Positions 7,799 through 13,825 of a stretch of 36,728 nt of DNA are shown piece by piece (position 1 is the stretch's first letter; the number at the start of each line of letters is the position of its first letter). The stretch is taken from assembly GCA_005885565.1 (NCBI GenBank), contig VAXK01000205.1:1-36728 (forward strand). The letters run 5' to 3'. This DNA is from Actinomycetota bacterium. Lineage in GTDB: Bacteria > Actinomycetota > Thermoleophilia > Gaiellales > Gaiellaceae. The translations under genes and the position numbers were made by a program. Below the pieces are notes generated by a model. That model ran no database searches. It was not told where the DNA came from and saw only the letters and a program-made list of their open reading frames with translations.

Positions 7799-8839
7799 GT
7801 GGCCGAACGCGCCGAGATCGTCGTCGTCGGCGCCGGTGTCATGGGCGCAGCGACGGCGTACGCACTCGCCCGCGCCGGCCGCGACGTGGTCGTCTGCGAG
7901 CAGTTCGAGCTGGGCCACGCGCGCGGGTCGAGCCACGGCGAGGCGAGGATCTTTCGCCTCGTCTACGCCGACGCGCATTGGGTCGCGCAGGCGCAGCGCG
8001 CGCTGCCGCTGTGGCGGGAGCTCGAGGTCGAGAGCGGCGAGGAGATCCTGCGGACGACCGGCTCGCTCGACCTCGGGCCCGGAACAGACGAGCGCGCCGC
8101 CGCGCTGGCCGAGTGCGGCGCCGAGTTCGAGATCCTCGACGGCGCCGACCTGCCCTCGCCGCTCCGGATCGACGGCGGAACGGCCGCCCTCCTCCAGCGC
8201 GACGGCGGCGTCCTCAACCCTGCCCGCGCCGAGCGGGCCTTCCTGCGCGGCCTTGCGGTGCGCGAGCGTGCCCGCGTGAGCCGGATCGAGGCCGACGGCT
8301 GCGTGCACCTCGACGGAGCGACGATCGAGGCGCAGGCGGTCGTCGTCACCGCCGGCGCCTGGGTGTCACGGCTCCTCGAGCCGCTCGGGATCAGTCCGCC
8401 GGTCACACCGACGAGGGAGAGCGTCGCGTACTTCCCGCTTGCCGCGCCGGACGGCCTCCCGACGGTCATCGACTGGCGCGTGCCCGAGGGCTACGACCTC
8501 CCGCGCCGCGGCGACTCGGTCTACGCGCTCCCGAGCCCGGACGGCCTGAAGGTCGGCGTCCACCGCACCGGGCCGCCGACCGACGCCGACGAGGAAGGCG
8601 TCGTCGACCGCGAGGCCGTGCGGTGCGCGCGCGACTGGGTCGCGCAGCACGTCGAAGGCGCCGGCCCGGAGCCGCACCGCACCGAGACCTGCCTCTACAC
8701 GAACATGCCGGACGAGAGCTTCGTCCTCGAGCGGCAAGGCCGCATCGTCGTCGGCTCGCCCTGCAGCGGGCACGGGTTCAAGTTCGCGCCGCTCGTCGGG
8801 CGCGAGCTAGCCTCTCTCGCGATCGAGGCGCTCGGCTGA
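7799..8839 (+). CDS. FAD-dependent amine oxidase, sarcosine oxidase/N-methyltryptophan oxidase type
   Basis: 346 aa, GTG start 9 nt after TAGCAT. The dinucleotide-binding motif VVGAGVMGAATAYALARAG lies at about residues 8-26, and SSHGEARIFRLVY is diagnostic of the monomeric sarcosine oxidase group. Near the C-terminus CLYTN and CSGHGFKFAPLVG match the flavin and substrate-binding region. In Bacillus monomeric sarcosine oxidase the Cys of the corresponding C-x-Y-T motif binds FAD covalently, and that Cys is present here. Expected to oxidise a secondary N-methyl amine, giving H2O2. The exact substrate is not resolvable. Confidence 0.9.
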   Translation: MAERAEIVVVGAGVMGAATAYALARAGRDVVVCEQFELGHARGSSHGEARIFRLVYADAHWVAQAQRALPLWRELEVESGEEILRTTGSLDLGPGTDERAAALAECGAEFEILDGADLPSPLRIDGGTAALLQRDGGVLNPARAERAFLRGLAVRERARVSRIEADGCVHLDGATIEAQAVVVTAGAWVSRLLEPLGISPPVTPTRESVAYFPLAAPDGLPTVIDWRVPEGYDLPRRGDSVYALPSPDGLKVGVHRTGPPTDADEEGVVDREAVRCARDWVAQHVEGAGPEPHRTETCLYTNMPDESFVLERQGRIVVGSPCSGHGFKFAPLVGRELASLAIEALG

Positions 8840-8911
8840 AGCGACCGCGCTTGGGTATCGCGGGGCGCCAAGCGGGATGGGTTCGGCGCCCTCCGCGTGT
8901 ATACGGAGTAC

Positions 8912-9442
8912 GTGAGCGTGCTGGCCGAGCTGATCGAAGAGGCAAGAACTGGCTCCCAAACCGCGGCGTCGAAGCTTTTCCGCGTCTGCTGGCCTATCGC
9001 CTGGAACGCAGCCTTCAGGATCACTCAGCAGAGGGCGCTCGCCGAGGACGCTGCGCAGACGGCCGTGCAGAATGTCTTCCGCTCTCTCGCGACCTTCGAC
9101 GAGACGAGACCGATCGAGCCGTGGGTCAGACGCATTGCGGTCAATGCGAGCCTGAACGCCTTGCGGACCGAATCGAAGACGAGTCCTGTCGACACGAGCG
9201 AGCTCGACGTCAGCAGCCCGCTCACGGTGGCTGAGGGGAGCCCGGAGTCCGGCGCCGTGATCGCGGCGGTTGCGGCGCTGCCGCTCGAGCAGCGACTTGT
9301 GGTTGCGCTCCACTACTGGCTCGACTACAGCGCCGCCGAGATCGCGGAGCTCCTGGAGCTCCCTGTCGGCACCGTCGCCTCTCGAGTAAGCCGTGCGCTC
9401 AAGACCTTGCGAACCGAGTTGGAGGAAGAACATGTCAGCTGA
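8912..9442 (+). CDS. ECF-type RNA polymerase sigma factor
   Basis: 176 aa from GTG 8912, which follows TATACG by 6 nt; GTG 8897 in frame would add five residues. Region 2 covers about residues 15-80 (AEDAAQTAVQNVFRSL and PWVRRIAVNASLNALR), then a short linker and region 4 (LPLEQRLVVALHYWLDYSAAEIAELL, PVGTVASRVSRALKTLR), a textbook ECF layout without region 3. Its stop lies 11 bases inside the next gene, which encodes a one-helix membrane protein, the usual sigma/anti-sigma arrangement. It probably controls this gene block; the target promoter motif is unknown. Confidence 0.93.
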   Translation: MSVLAELIEEARTGSQTAASKLFRVCWPIAWNAAFRITQQRALAEDAAQTAVQNVFRSLATFDETRPIEPWVRRIAVNASLNALRTESKTSPVDTSELDVSSPLTVAEGSPESGAVIAAVAALPLEQRLVVALHYWLDYSAAEIAELLELPVGTVASRVSRALKTLRTELEEEHVS

Positions 9443-10148
9443 CCTCGAGAAGCTCCTACGGGAATCGCGACCCGCGGTGCCTACGCCTCGACCGGAGGCG
9501 ACCGAGCGTGCGGAAGCGCTTGCCCTGGCTGAGCTCCCGCGCGCACGAGAACGCGCTTGGCGGCTTCGCCTTCCGCGCGTCACTCGCCGTCCCGCACTTG
9601 CCCTCGCCGCCGCCGCGGCCGCGATCGCGATCGGTATCGGCATCGGCCTGGCCGTCGGCTCGAGCCCGAGCAGCGCGGGCGTTCGGCTTGAAGGCACGCT
9701 GACGCCGAGCCTCGGCGTGAGCGTCGATCTTCCGGCCGGCTGGACCGGCCGCATCTACAACGCGCAGCCGGCGAGCGCACCCACCTCGGCCACGGTCCAG
9801 CTCGCGGACCTCGCACTGCCGCCGGACGATGACGACACTGCCACGAAGGCAGCCCAACAGATGGGCCCGGACGACGTCTTGATCATCCTGCTCGAGTCGA
9901 CCGGTTCGAAGACGGGCTTCACCTACCCTCCGCTCGCCGCGCCGCTCCGGATCTCGGACTCCGACTTCCTGCCTGCATTCGAGGGCGTCTCGGACTCCCA
10001 CGCGTTTGCACGGCGGCTCTTCTCGACGCACGGCCGCCGGTTCATGCTGTGGGTGCAGTTCGGTCAGAAGCCGGCACCGAGTAGCGTCGTCGCAAGGGCC
10101 AACCGCGTCCTCGAGACCATGCGCTTCACCGCGCTCGGGCACTCATAA
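9432..10148 (+). CDS. Putative anti-sigma factor, single-pass membrane protein with novel outer domain
   Basis: 238 aa from ATG 9432 with Shine-Dalgarno GGAGGAAG. Residues 1-55 are cytoplasmic, charged and helical, with no zinc anti-sigma HxxxCxxC motif. Residues about 57-78 are one membrane helix (ALALAAAAAAIAIGIGIGLA). Residues about 80-235 lie outside the membrane. The outer domain is clearly related to the protein at 12881-13336: both have LPAGW-x-GRIY, a T-VQLA strand, a D-rich turn (DDDDTAT / DDDAGTA), MGP-x-DVLI-x-L-x-ES and a closing basic strand. The anti-sigma role is inferred from position and topology; the outer domain may sense the exported product of the cluster. Confidence 0.75.
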   Translation: MSADLEKLLRESRPAVPTPRPEATERAEALALAELPRARERAWRLRLPRVTRRPALALAAAAAAIAIGIGIGLAVGSSPSSAGVRLEGTLTPSLGVSVDLPAGWTGRIYNAQPASAPTSATVQLADLALPPDDDDTATKAAQQMGPDDVLIILLESTGSKTGFTYPPLAAPLRISDSDFLPAFEGVSDSHAFARRLFSTHGRRFMLWVQFGQKPAPSSVVARANRVLETMRFTALGHS

Positions 10149-10179
10149 AGGGCCGCCCAGATCGTCGGTCAGTACGCGT

Positions 10180-10208
10180 TTGACACGTCGTAGACAATGG
10201 CCTACCCT
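10180..10208 (+). promoter_or_regulatory. Promoter of the MauE/MauA-like operon
   Basis: TTGACA (10180-10185, consensus -35), 17 nt, TACCCT (10203-10208, -10). Predicted start is near 10215, about 60 nt before the MauE-like frame. Confidence 0.6.
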
Positions 10209-10229
10209 TCCCTCGTACGCCATTGTCTA
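10191..10229. promoter_or_regulatory. 11-bp perfect inverted repeat over the promoter (operator candidate)
   Basis: TAGACAATGGC at 10191-10201 is repeated inverted at 10219-10229 (GCCATTGTCTA), with 17 nt between. The left arm fills the -35/-10 spacer and the right arm lies just after the predicted start. The arms are AT-richer than the surroundings. This fits a dimeric repressor site; in RNA only the right arm would be transcribed, so an RNA hairpin is less likely. Confidence 0.6.
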
Positions 10230-10237
10230 GAGGAGTG

Positions 10238-10342
10238 ATGAGGATCCGCGTGATTCTCCTTACTTCTGCGGCGTTTGGAATCCTCTCCGGGAGAGACCGG
10301 ACCGGCGTCACCCGGCCGAGAGGCGGCGTCTACAGCGACTGA
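10238..10342 (+). CDS. Possible 34-aa leader ORF before mauE-like gene
   Basis: ATG 10238 follows AGGAG (10231-10235), though only 2 nt separate them. The frame encodes MRIRVILLTSAAFGILSG, signal-like, then a polar Arg-rich tail, ending at TGA 10340-10342 inside the MauE-like frame. It may be a leader peptide coupling translation to mauE, or chance. No homology recognised. Confidence 0.3.
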   Translation: MRIRVILLTSAAFGILSGRDRTGVTRPRGGVYSD

Positions 10343-10865
10343 TCTGCTGCTCGGGCCGCTCTACGTCGCAACGCTGCTCCTCGTGGCGTCCGGCGTCGCG
10401 AAGGCGCGGAACCCAATCCCGACCGCTCAGGCTCTCCTGACTGCGGGCTGGCCGCATCGCCCGGCGTTCGTCCGTGCGCTCGGGGGCGTCGAGCTGGCGG
10501 CGGCAGGGACGATGCTCGTAGAGCCCCGCTACGGAGCTGCGGCGGTCGGAGCACTATACGGCGGCTTCTTCGCCTTCCTCGCCTCCGTGCTGCTCCGAGA
10601 CGTCGACATGGCGTCCTGCGGTTGCACCGGAGCGACGGACACTCCTCCGACGTGGCTCCACGCATCCTTCAACCTCGCGGTGACTGCCTGCGCGGCCGGG
10701 GGTGCGCTGCTCGGAGCTCGAAGCACAGCCGGCCTCGTGCACGTGCTCGGGCCGAGCGCTGTGATCTTCGCCGTGGCTGTGGCCATCGCAGCGTGGCTCG
10801 CCTACCTGATCGTCCAGTTGGGGCCACGCCTCTTTGCCCCGGCTTACCCATCGAAGGAGGCATGA
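10275..10865 (+). CDS. MauE-like membrane protein (methylamine utilisation MauE family)
   Basis: 196 aa as read from TTG 10275, the only start codon in frame; the first 24 residues are low-complexity, so the true start may be later or non-canonical. Four membrane helices begin at LLLGPLYVATLLLVASGVAK. After the second helix pair comes the family hallmark, SCGCTGATDTPPTWLHASFN, equivalent to the CGCFG motif of MauE. In Paracoccus and Methylobacterium mau clusters, MauE and MauD are needed to form the disulfides of the methylamine dehydrogenase light chain. Its stop is immediately followed by the MauA-like ATG. Confidence 0.85.
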   Translation: MESSPGETGPASPGREAASTATDLLLGPLYVATLLLVASGVAKARNPIPTAQALLTAGWPHRPAFVRALGGVELAAAGTMLVEPRYGAAAVGALYGGFFAFLASVLLRDVDMASCGCTGATDTPPTWLHASFNLAVTACAAGGALLGARSTAGLVHVLGPSAVIFAVAVAIAAWLAYLIVQLGPRLFAPAYPSKEA

Positions 10866-11471
10866 ATGACCCAGCAATTGCAACGACTTGCCGACACGCT
10901 GACCGAGTCGGCCGGCGCGGCTCTCGAACGCCGCACGTCACGCCGCAACCTGCTCGTGCGCATGACCGTCGTCGGCTCGGCGCTCAGCCTGGCGCCGTTG
11001 AAGTACCTCCTGCGGCCGGGCTCGGCGTGGGCGTTCAGCACCACGTGCTCGAGCTGTTCGAGCGGCATTTGCATCACCTCGCACAACTCGGCGTTCTGCT
11101 GCACCATCACCGGCGTCAACCATTGCCCGTCGGGAACGACGGCGTGCGGCTGGTGGCGGTGTTGCATCTCGACGCTCTACTGCTCGACCGGCTACCGCTA
11201 CTTCATCGACTGCTGCGGCGGCTGCGGCGCCGGCCACTGCGTCAACGACTCCTGTAACAACCGCAAGACGTGCTGCTATGGCAAGGAGTGGGACAACTGC
11301 AGCGGCACGGGGACGATCCAGTGCCGTGCGGTCCTCTGCGTCAACCCCTCCCAGGTCTACAGCGCGTGTTCCTCGAGCCCCATCCGGACCTCGAGCACCT
11401 GCTGTCAGGGCTCGTCGGGGTCCGGCTGCCCGAACCATCCGAGCTGCTGCGACACGTGCAGCGCGTGCTAA
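10866..11471 (+). CDS. Cysteine-rich Tat-exported protein resembling methylamine dehydrogenase light chain (MauA-like)
   Basis: 201 aa, ATG 10866, Shine-Dalgarno AAGGAGG 5 nt upstream. Residues 1-57 form a long twin-arginine leader (TSRRNLLVR, then GSALSLAPLKYLL), built like that of MauA. The mature part has 28 cysteines in about 144 residues. Aligned by eye to MauA it keeps CPSGT, a Trp 9-10 residues later (W96/W97), DCCG with its Asp (D115), and a second Trp (W142) just before a Cys. In MADH the two corresponding Trp form the TTQ cofactor and the Asp is catalytic. A Cys-rich tail (about residues 155-201) has no counterpart in MauA. No heavy chain gene or MauG is nearby, so amine oxidation is not assured; an exported disulfide-rich redox or structural protein is the alternative. 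Confidence 0.78.
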   Translation: MTQQLQRLADTLTESAGAALERRTSRRNLLVRMTVVGSALSLAPLKYLLRPGSAWAFSTTCSSCSSGICITSHNSAFCCTITGVNHCPSGTTACGWWRCCISTLYCSTGYRYFIDCCGGCGAGHCVNDSCNNRKTCCYGKEWDNCSGTGTIQCRAVLCVNPSQVYSACSSSPIRTSSTCCQGSSGSGCPNHPSCCDTCSAC

Positions 11472-11474
11472 GCG

Positions 11475-12188
11475 ATGACGATTCTCGTCTCGATCGAAAC
11501 CGTCCTCCTCGTCCTCATCGGCCTCCTGGTTGCAGGCATGCTCCGCTCCCACGCCGACATCCTTCGGGCGCTGAAGCTCGGCCCGGTCGACGAGGACGAG
11601 GAGCTCGATGCGTCTCCGCCGCCTCCGCCGCCGGCGAACGTCGACGAGCGGTTGCTCGAGCCGGCCGTGGACATCAGGGGCGTGAACCTCGAGCTGCATC
11701 CGCTCACGCTCGCGATGAAGGGTGGTCGCGGGACGCTGCTCGGGTTCCTCTCGACCGGCTGTCTGACCTGCGTCCGGTTCTGGGAGGCGTTCTCCGACCC
11801 GCAGGACGGATTGGAGCTTCCGGACGGCACACGGTTGATCCTCGTGACGAAGGACGCTGCGGAGGAGCGCGTCGCAAAGCTGCGCGAGCTCGCGCCTTCG
11901 ACCTACCCCGTGATCATGTCCTCCCAGGCTTGGACCGACTACGACGTGCCCGGCGCTCCGTACTTCGTTTGGATCGACGGGCCGACTGCGACGGTTCGAG
12001 GCGTCGGAGCGGCCGACAAGGTCGAAGGCGTCCTCAACCTCCTGCGGGATCAGTTCGCCGAGGAGGGGCTTCCGGATGCCTCGGCAGACCGCGACGAGCG
12101 CCAGCTGCTCGCGGCGGGGATCACGCCCGGCCATCCGAGCCTGTACGGCGCGGGCTGGAGCGACGACGTGAAGGAGAGCGAGAGGTGA
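11475..12188 (+). CDS. MauD-like membrane-anchored thioredoxin
   Basis: 237 aa, ATG 11475, three bases after the MauA-like stop. One N-terminal membrane helix (about residues 3-22), a charged and proline-rich linker (PPPPPP at 48-53), then a redoxin fold with active site STGCLTCVRFW (Cys96, Cys99) and the cis-proline loop VPGAPYFVWID. The membrane anchor plus C-x-x-C layout is that of MauD, the disulfide helper for the MADH light chain. It presumably works with the MauE-like protein to pair or isomerise the 28 cysteines of the upstream product. The active pair is intact. Confidence 0.87.
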   Translation: MTILVSIETVLLVLIGLLVAGMLRSHADILRALKLGPVDEDEELDASPPPPPPANVDERLLEPAVDIRGVNLELHPLTLAMKGGRGTLLGFLSTGCLTCVRFWEAFSDPQDGLELPDGTRLILVTKDAAEERVAKLRELAPSTYPVIMSSQAWTDYDVPGAPYFVWIDGPTATVRGVGAADKVEGVLNLLRDQFAEEGLPDASADRDERQLLAAGITPGHPSLYGAGWSDDVKESER

Positions 12189-12265
12189 GCACGATCGGTG
12201 CACTCACCGTCGCGGGTTGCGTCGCGGCGATTGCCGCGGCGTTTCGCGGAGCGTGGTCGCCTTGA
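12185..12265 (+). CDS. Candidate 26-aa hydrophobic peptide
   Basis: GTG 12185 overlaps the MauD-like stop by 4 bases (GTGA), with AAGGAGAG 8-15 nt upstream. It encodes MSTIGALTVAGCVAAIAAAF then RGAWSP: a single membrane helix with one Cys. The coupling geometry matches real gene pairs in this window, but length alone gives no statistical support. Confidence 0.35.
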   Translation: MSTIGALTVAGCVAAIAAAFRGAWSP

Positions 12266-12286
12266 GGGGCTTCGCTCCTCGCGAGC

Positions 12287-12868
12287 ATGACTCCCCTCGG
12301 TGAGCGGAGCCGCCAGTCGAACTTCACCGTCACGATCGTGTCGTACGTGATCGGTTGTCTGATCGGCGGAGCTGCTCTCGGCGCCGCCGCCGGCGGCGCG
12401 GGGTCGATCGTCCACGTTCAGCTTCTTCCCGGACGACCGATCGCGTGGGCCGCGCTCGCCGTCGTCGGCGCCCTCGCCGACCTTCGCCCGGTTCCGTGGC
12501 TCCGCGTGCCGACGCACCGGCGTCAGGTGCGCGAGCGGTGGTTCCGCATGTACCGGAACTGGGTCTACGGCCTGGGCTTCGGCGTCCAGCTCGGGCTCGG
12601 CTTCGTAACGGTGATCAACAGCTCGCTCGTCTACCTGGCGGCGCTGGCGGCGTTCCTCGTCGGAAGCCTGCCGGCCGGACTGGTGATCGGCGTCGTCTTC
12701 GGAGCCGCGCGGGCGGCCGCGCTCCTTCCGGCGGCGGCCGTCAGGCGGCCCGACGACCTGATCCGGATGACGCGCGTGATCGACGAGCTGGACACGCCCG
12801 TTCGCAAAGGTGCGGCCACGGTCGCCGGCCTCACGGCCGTCGCAGTCGTGACCCTCACGCTGGTGTGA
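12287..12868 (+). CDS. Integral membrane protein of unknown function in the MauA-like cluster
   Basis: 193 aa from ATG 12287. Hydrophobic segments lie at about residues 14-40, 52-66, 92-112, 113-126, 128-150 and 176-193, giving five or six membrane helices. A basic loop (THRRQVRERWFRMYRNW, about 76-92) sits between the second and third. It occupies the place MauF (a CcdA relative) has in classical mau clusters, but it lacks the paired cysteines of CcdA-type transporters (only Cys24), so I do not call it MauF. It is followed after 12 nt by the next gene and so is likely co-transcribed. Confidence 0.75.
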   Translation: MTPLGERSRQSNFTVTIVSYVIGCLIGGAALGAAAGGAGSIVHVQLLPGRPIAWAALAVVGALADLRPVPWLRVPTHRRQVRERWFRMYRNWVYGLGFGVQLGLGFVTVINSSLVYLAALAAFLVGSLPAGLVIGVVFGAARAAALLPAAAVRRPDDLIRMTRVIDELDTPVRKGAATVAGLTAVAVVTLTLV

Positions 12869-12880
12869 AAGGAGAGGCAG

Positions 12881-13336
12881 ATGGAAGTCCAAGGCTTCGG
12901 AATCAGGGCCGTCCTGCCGGCCGGTTGGTACGGACGGATCTACACGAACACGGATGGAGAAGACGCAACCCGGAGCGGCACCGTGCAGCTCGCGACGGTG
13001 CCGATTCCGGACAGCGACGACGACGCAGGCACGGCGACGAGGCAGCTGATGGGCCCGACGGACGTGTTGATCATGCTCTTCGAGAGCCCGTACCGGCCAT
13101 GGTTCGACGCGCAGTTCGCTCCAGTGGGCGCGCCGCTCACGATTCGTCCCGCTGACGCGCAGGCTGGTTGGGAGGGCGTCGACTCGTCTCAGTCGGTCTT
13201 CGTGCGACGCGTCAAGGTCAACGATCGCTATTTCCAACTGCGTGTCGTCTTCGGATCGCAGCCCAGTGTGCCGCAGTTCGCCAAGCTGAACGGGCTTCTG
13301 GCGCGTGTCACCATTGGAGCGCCTGTCGCGGCATAA
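12881..13336 (+). CDS. Stand-alone copy of the anti-sigma outer domain, no signal peptide
   Basis: 151 aa, ATG 12881, Shine-Dalgarno AAAGGAG. It is a paralogue of residues 80-235 of the anti-sigma-like protein at 9432-10148: VLPAGWYGRIYT, GTVQLATVPIPDSDDDAGTA and MGPTDVLIMLFES align without large gaps. Unlike that protein it has no signal peptide or membrane helix, so it should be cytoplasmic unless exported by another route. Function unknown; it could compete for the same ligand or partner. It is the last gene of the block and faces a terminator. Confidence 0.78.
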   Translation: MEVQGFGIRAVLPAGWYGRIYTNTDGEDATRSGTVQLATVPIPDSDDDAGTATRQLMGPTDVLIMLFESPYRPWFDAQFAPVGAPLTIRPADAQAGWEGVDSSQSVFVRRVKVNDRYFQLRVVFGSQPSVPQFAKLNGLLARVTIGAPVAA

Positions 13337-13370
13337 CCCGCCTCCGGTGACCGGAGCACTCGGTCGAAGT

Positions 13371-13397
13371 GAACGGGCCGCCCGAAGCGGCCCGTTC
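13371..13397. terminator. Bidirectional terminator hairpin
   Basis: An 11-bp perfect stem (GAACGGGCCGC and its complement) with a 5-nt loop CCGAA lies between two convergent genes. No T-run follows on either side, as is common in GC-rich actinobacteria. Confidence 0.75.
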
Positions 13398-13399
13398 GG

Positions 13400-13639
13400 C
13401 TAGCGGTAGTACGGATCGGGGGGCGGGCCTTCGTCCACGTACGCGCCGCGCCGCCGCGTGAAGTACCCCGGGCCTGCCCACGTCGACCAGAAGATCAGCG
13501 AGAGCACGATGCCCGCGATCCCGACGATCATCAGGATCCAGCCGACGGTGTGGACGTTCACGGCCGACGACGTGGCATGGACGGCGAACGCGAGGATCGC
13601 GCCCAGCGCGGTCAGGAAGATTCCAACTCCGAGTCCCAT
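13400..13639 (-). CDS. DUF6458-like small membrane protein
   Basis: 79 aa from ATG 13639 with a perfect AAAGGAGGT Shine-Dalgarno. Two membrane helices (MGLGVGIFLTALGAILAFAV and VGWILMIVGIAGIVLSLIF) are followed by a basic RRR patch and a Tyr/Pro tail. The arrangement GIFLTALGAILAFAV...VNVHTVGWILMIVG matches the actinobacterial DUF6458 family as I remember it. Function unknown; single-gene unit ending at the shared terminator. Confidence 0.85.
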   Translation of the reverse strand: MGLGVGIFLTALGAILAFAVHATSSAVNVHTVGWILMIVGIAGIVLSLIFWSTWAGPGYFTRRRGAYVDEGPPPDPYYR

Positions 13640-13719
13640 TCGACCTCCTTTCCAGCCAGAACGGAGATGCGCCGGTTTCGGGTGCGCCCGAGGCGTCGCT
13701 TGAAGTAGGCTCGTGCCCG

Positions 13720-13825
13720 GTGCGCCGGGGGTCCGTCGTCCAGCTCGTGCTCTTCGCCCTCGTTGCAGGCGGGGCGGCCACGGCGCTGGCTCTCGTCCCG
13801 GGATGGCTTCCGACGCCGGCGGGCC
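13720..13825 (+). other. Displaced N-terminal fragment of coxB (first membrane helix), other frame
   Basis: GTG 13720 follows TAGGCT by 8 nt. The frame encodes MRRGSVVQLVLFALVAGGAA then TALALVPGWLPTPAG, the typical first helix of an actinobacterial cytochrome oxidase subunit II. After about 13825 this frame turns into Arg-rich nonsense while the next frame picks up the second-helix sequence. See the coxB entry. Confidence 0.7.

Noticed and set aside
8863-8891. 7-bp inverted repeat GGGCGCC/GGCGCCC upstream of the sigma gene
   Set aside because: Short and pure GC in a GC-rich region; could be chance, so not listed as an operator.
9432-9600. Zinc-binding anti-sigma domain in the anti-sigma candidate
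   Set aside because: No HxxxCxxC motif; the N-terminal part has no cysteine at all.
12287-12868. Possible MauF/CcdA homologue
   Set aside because: Right position but lacks the paired cysteines and prolines of CcdA-type proteins; left as unknown membrane protein.
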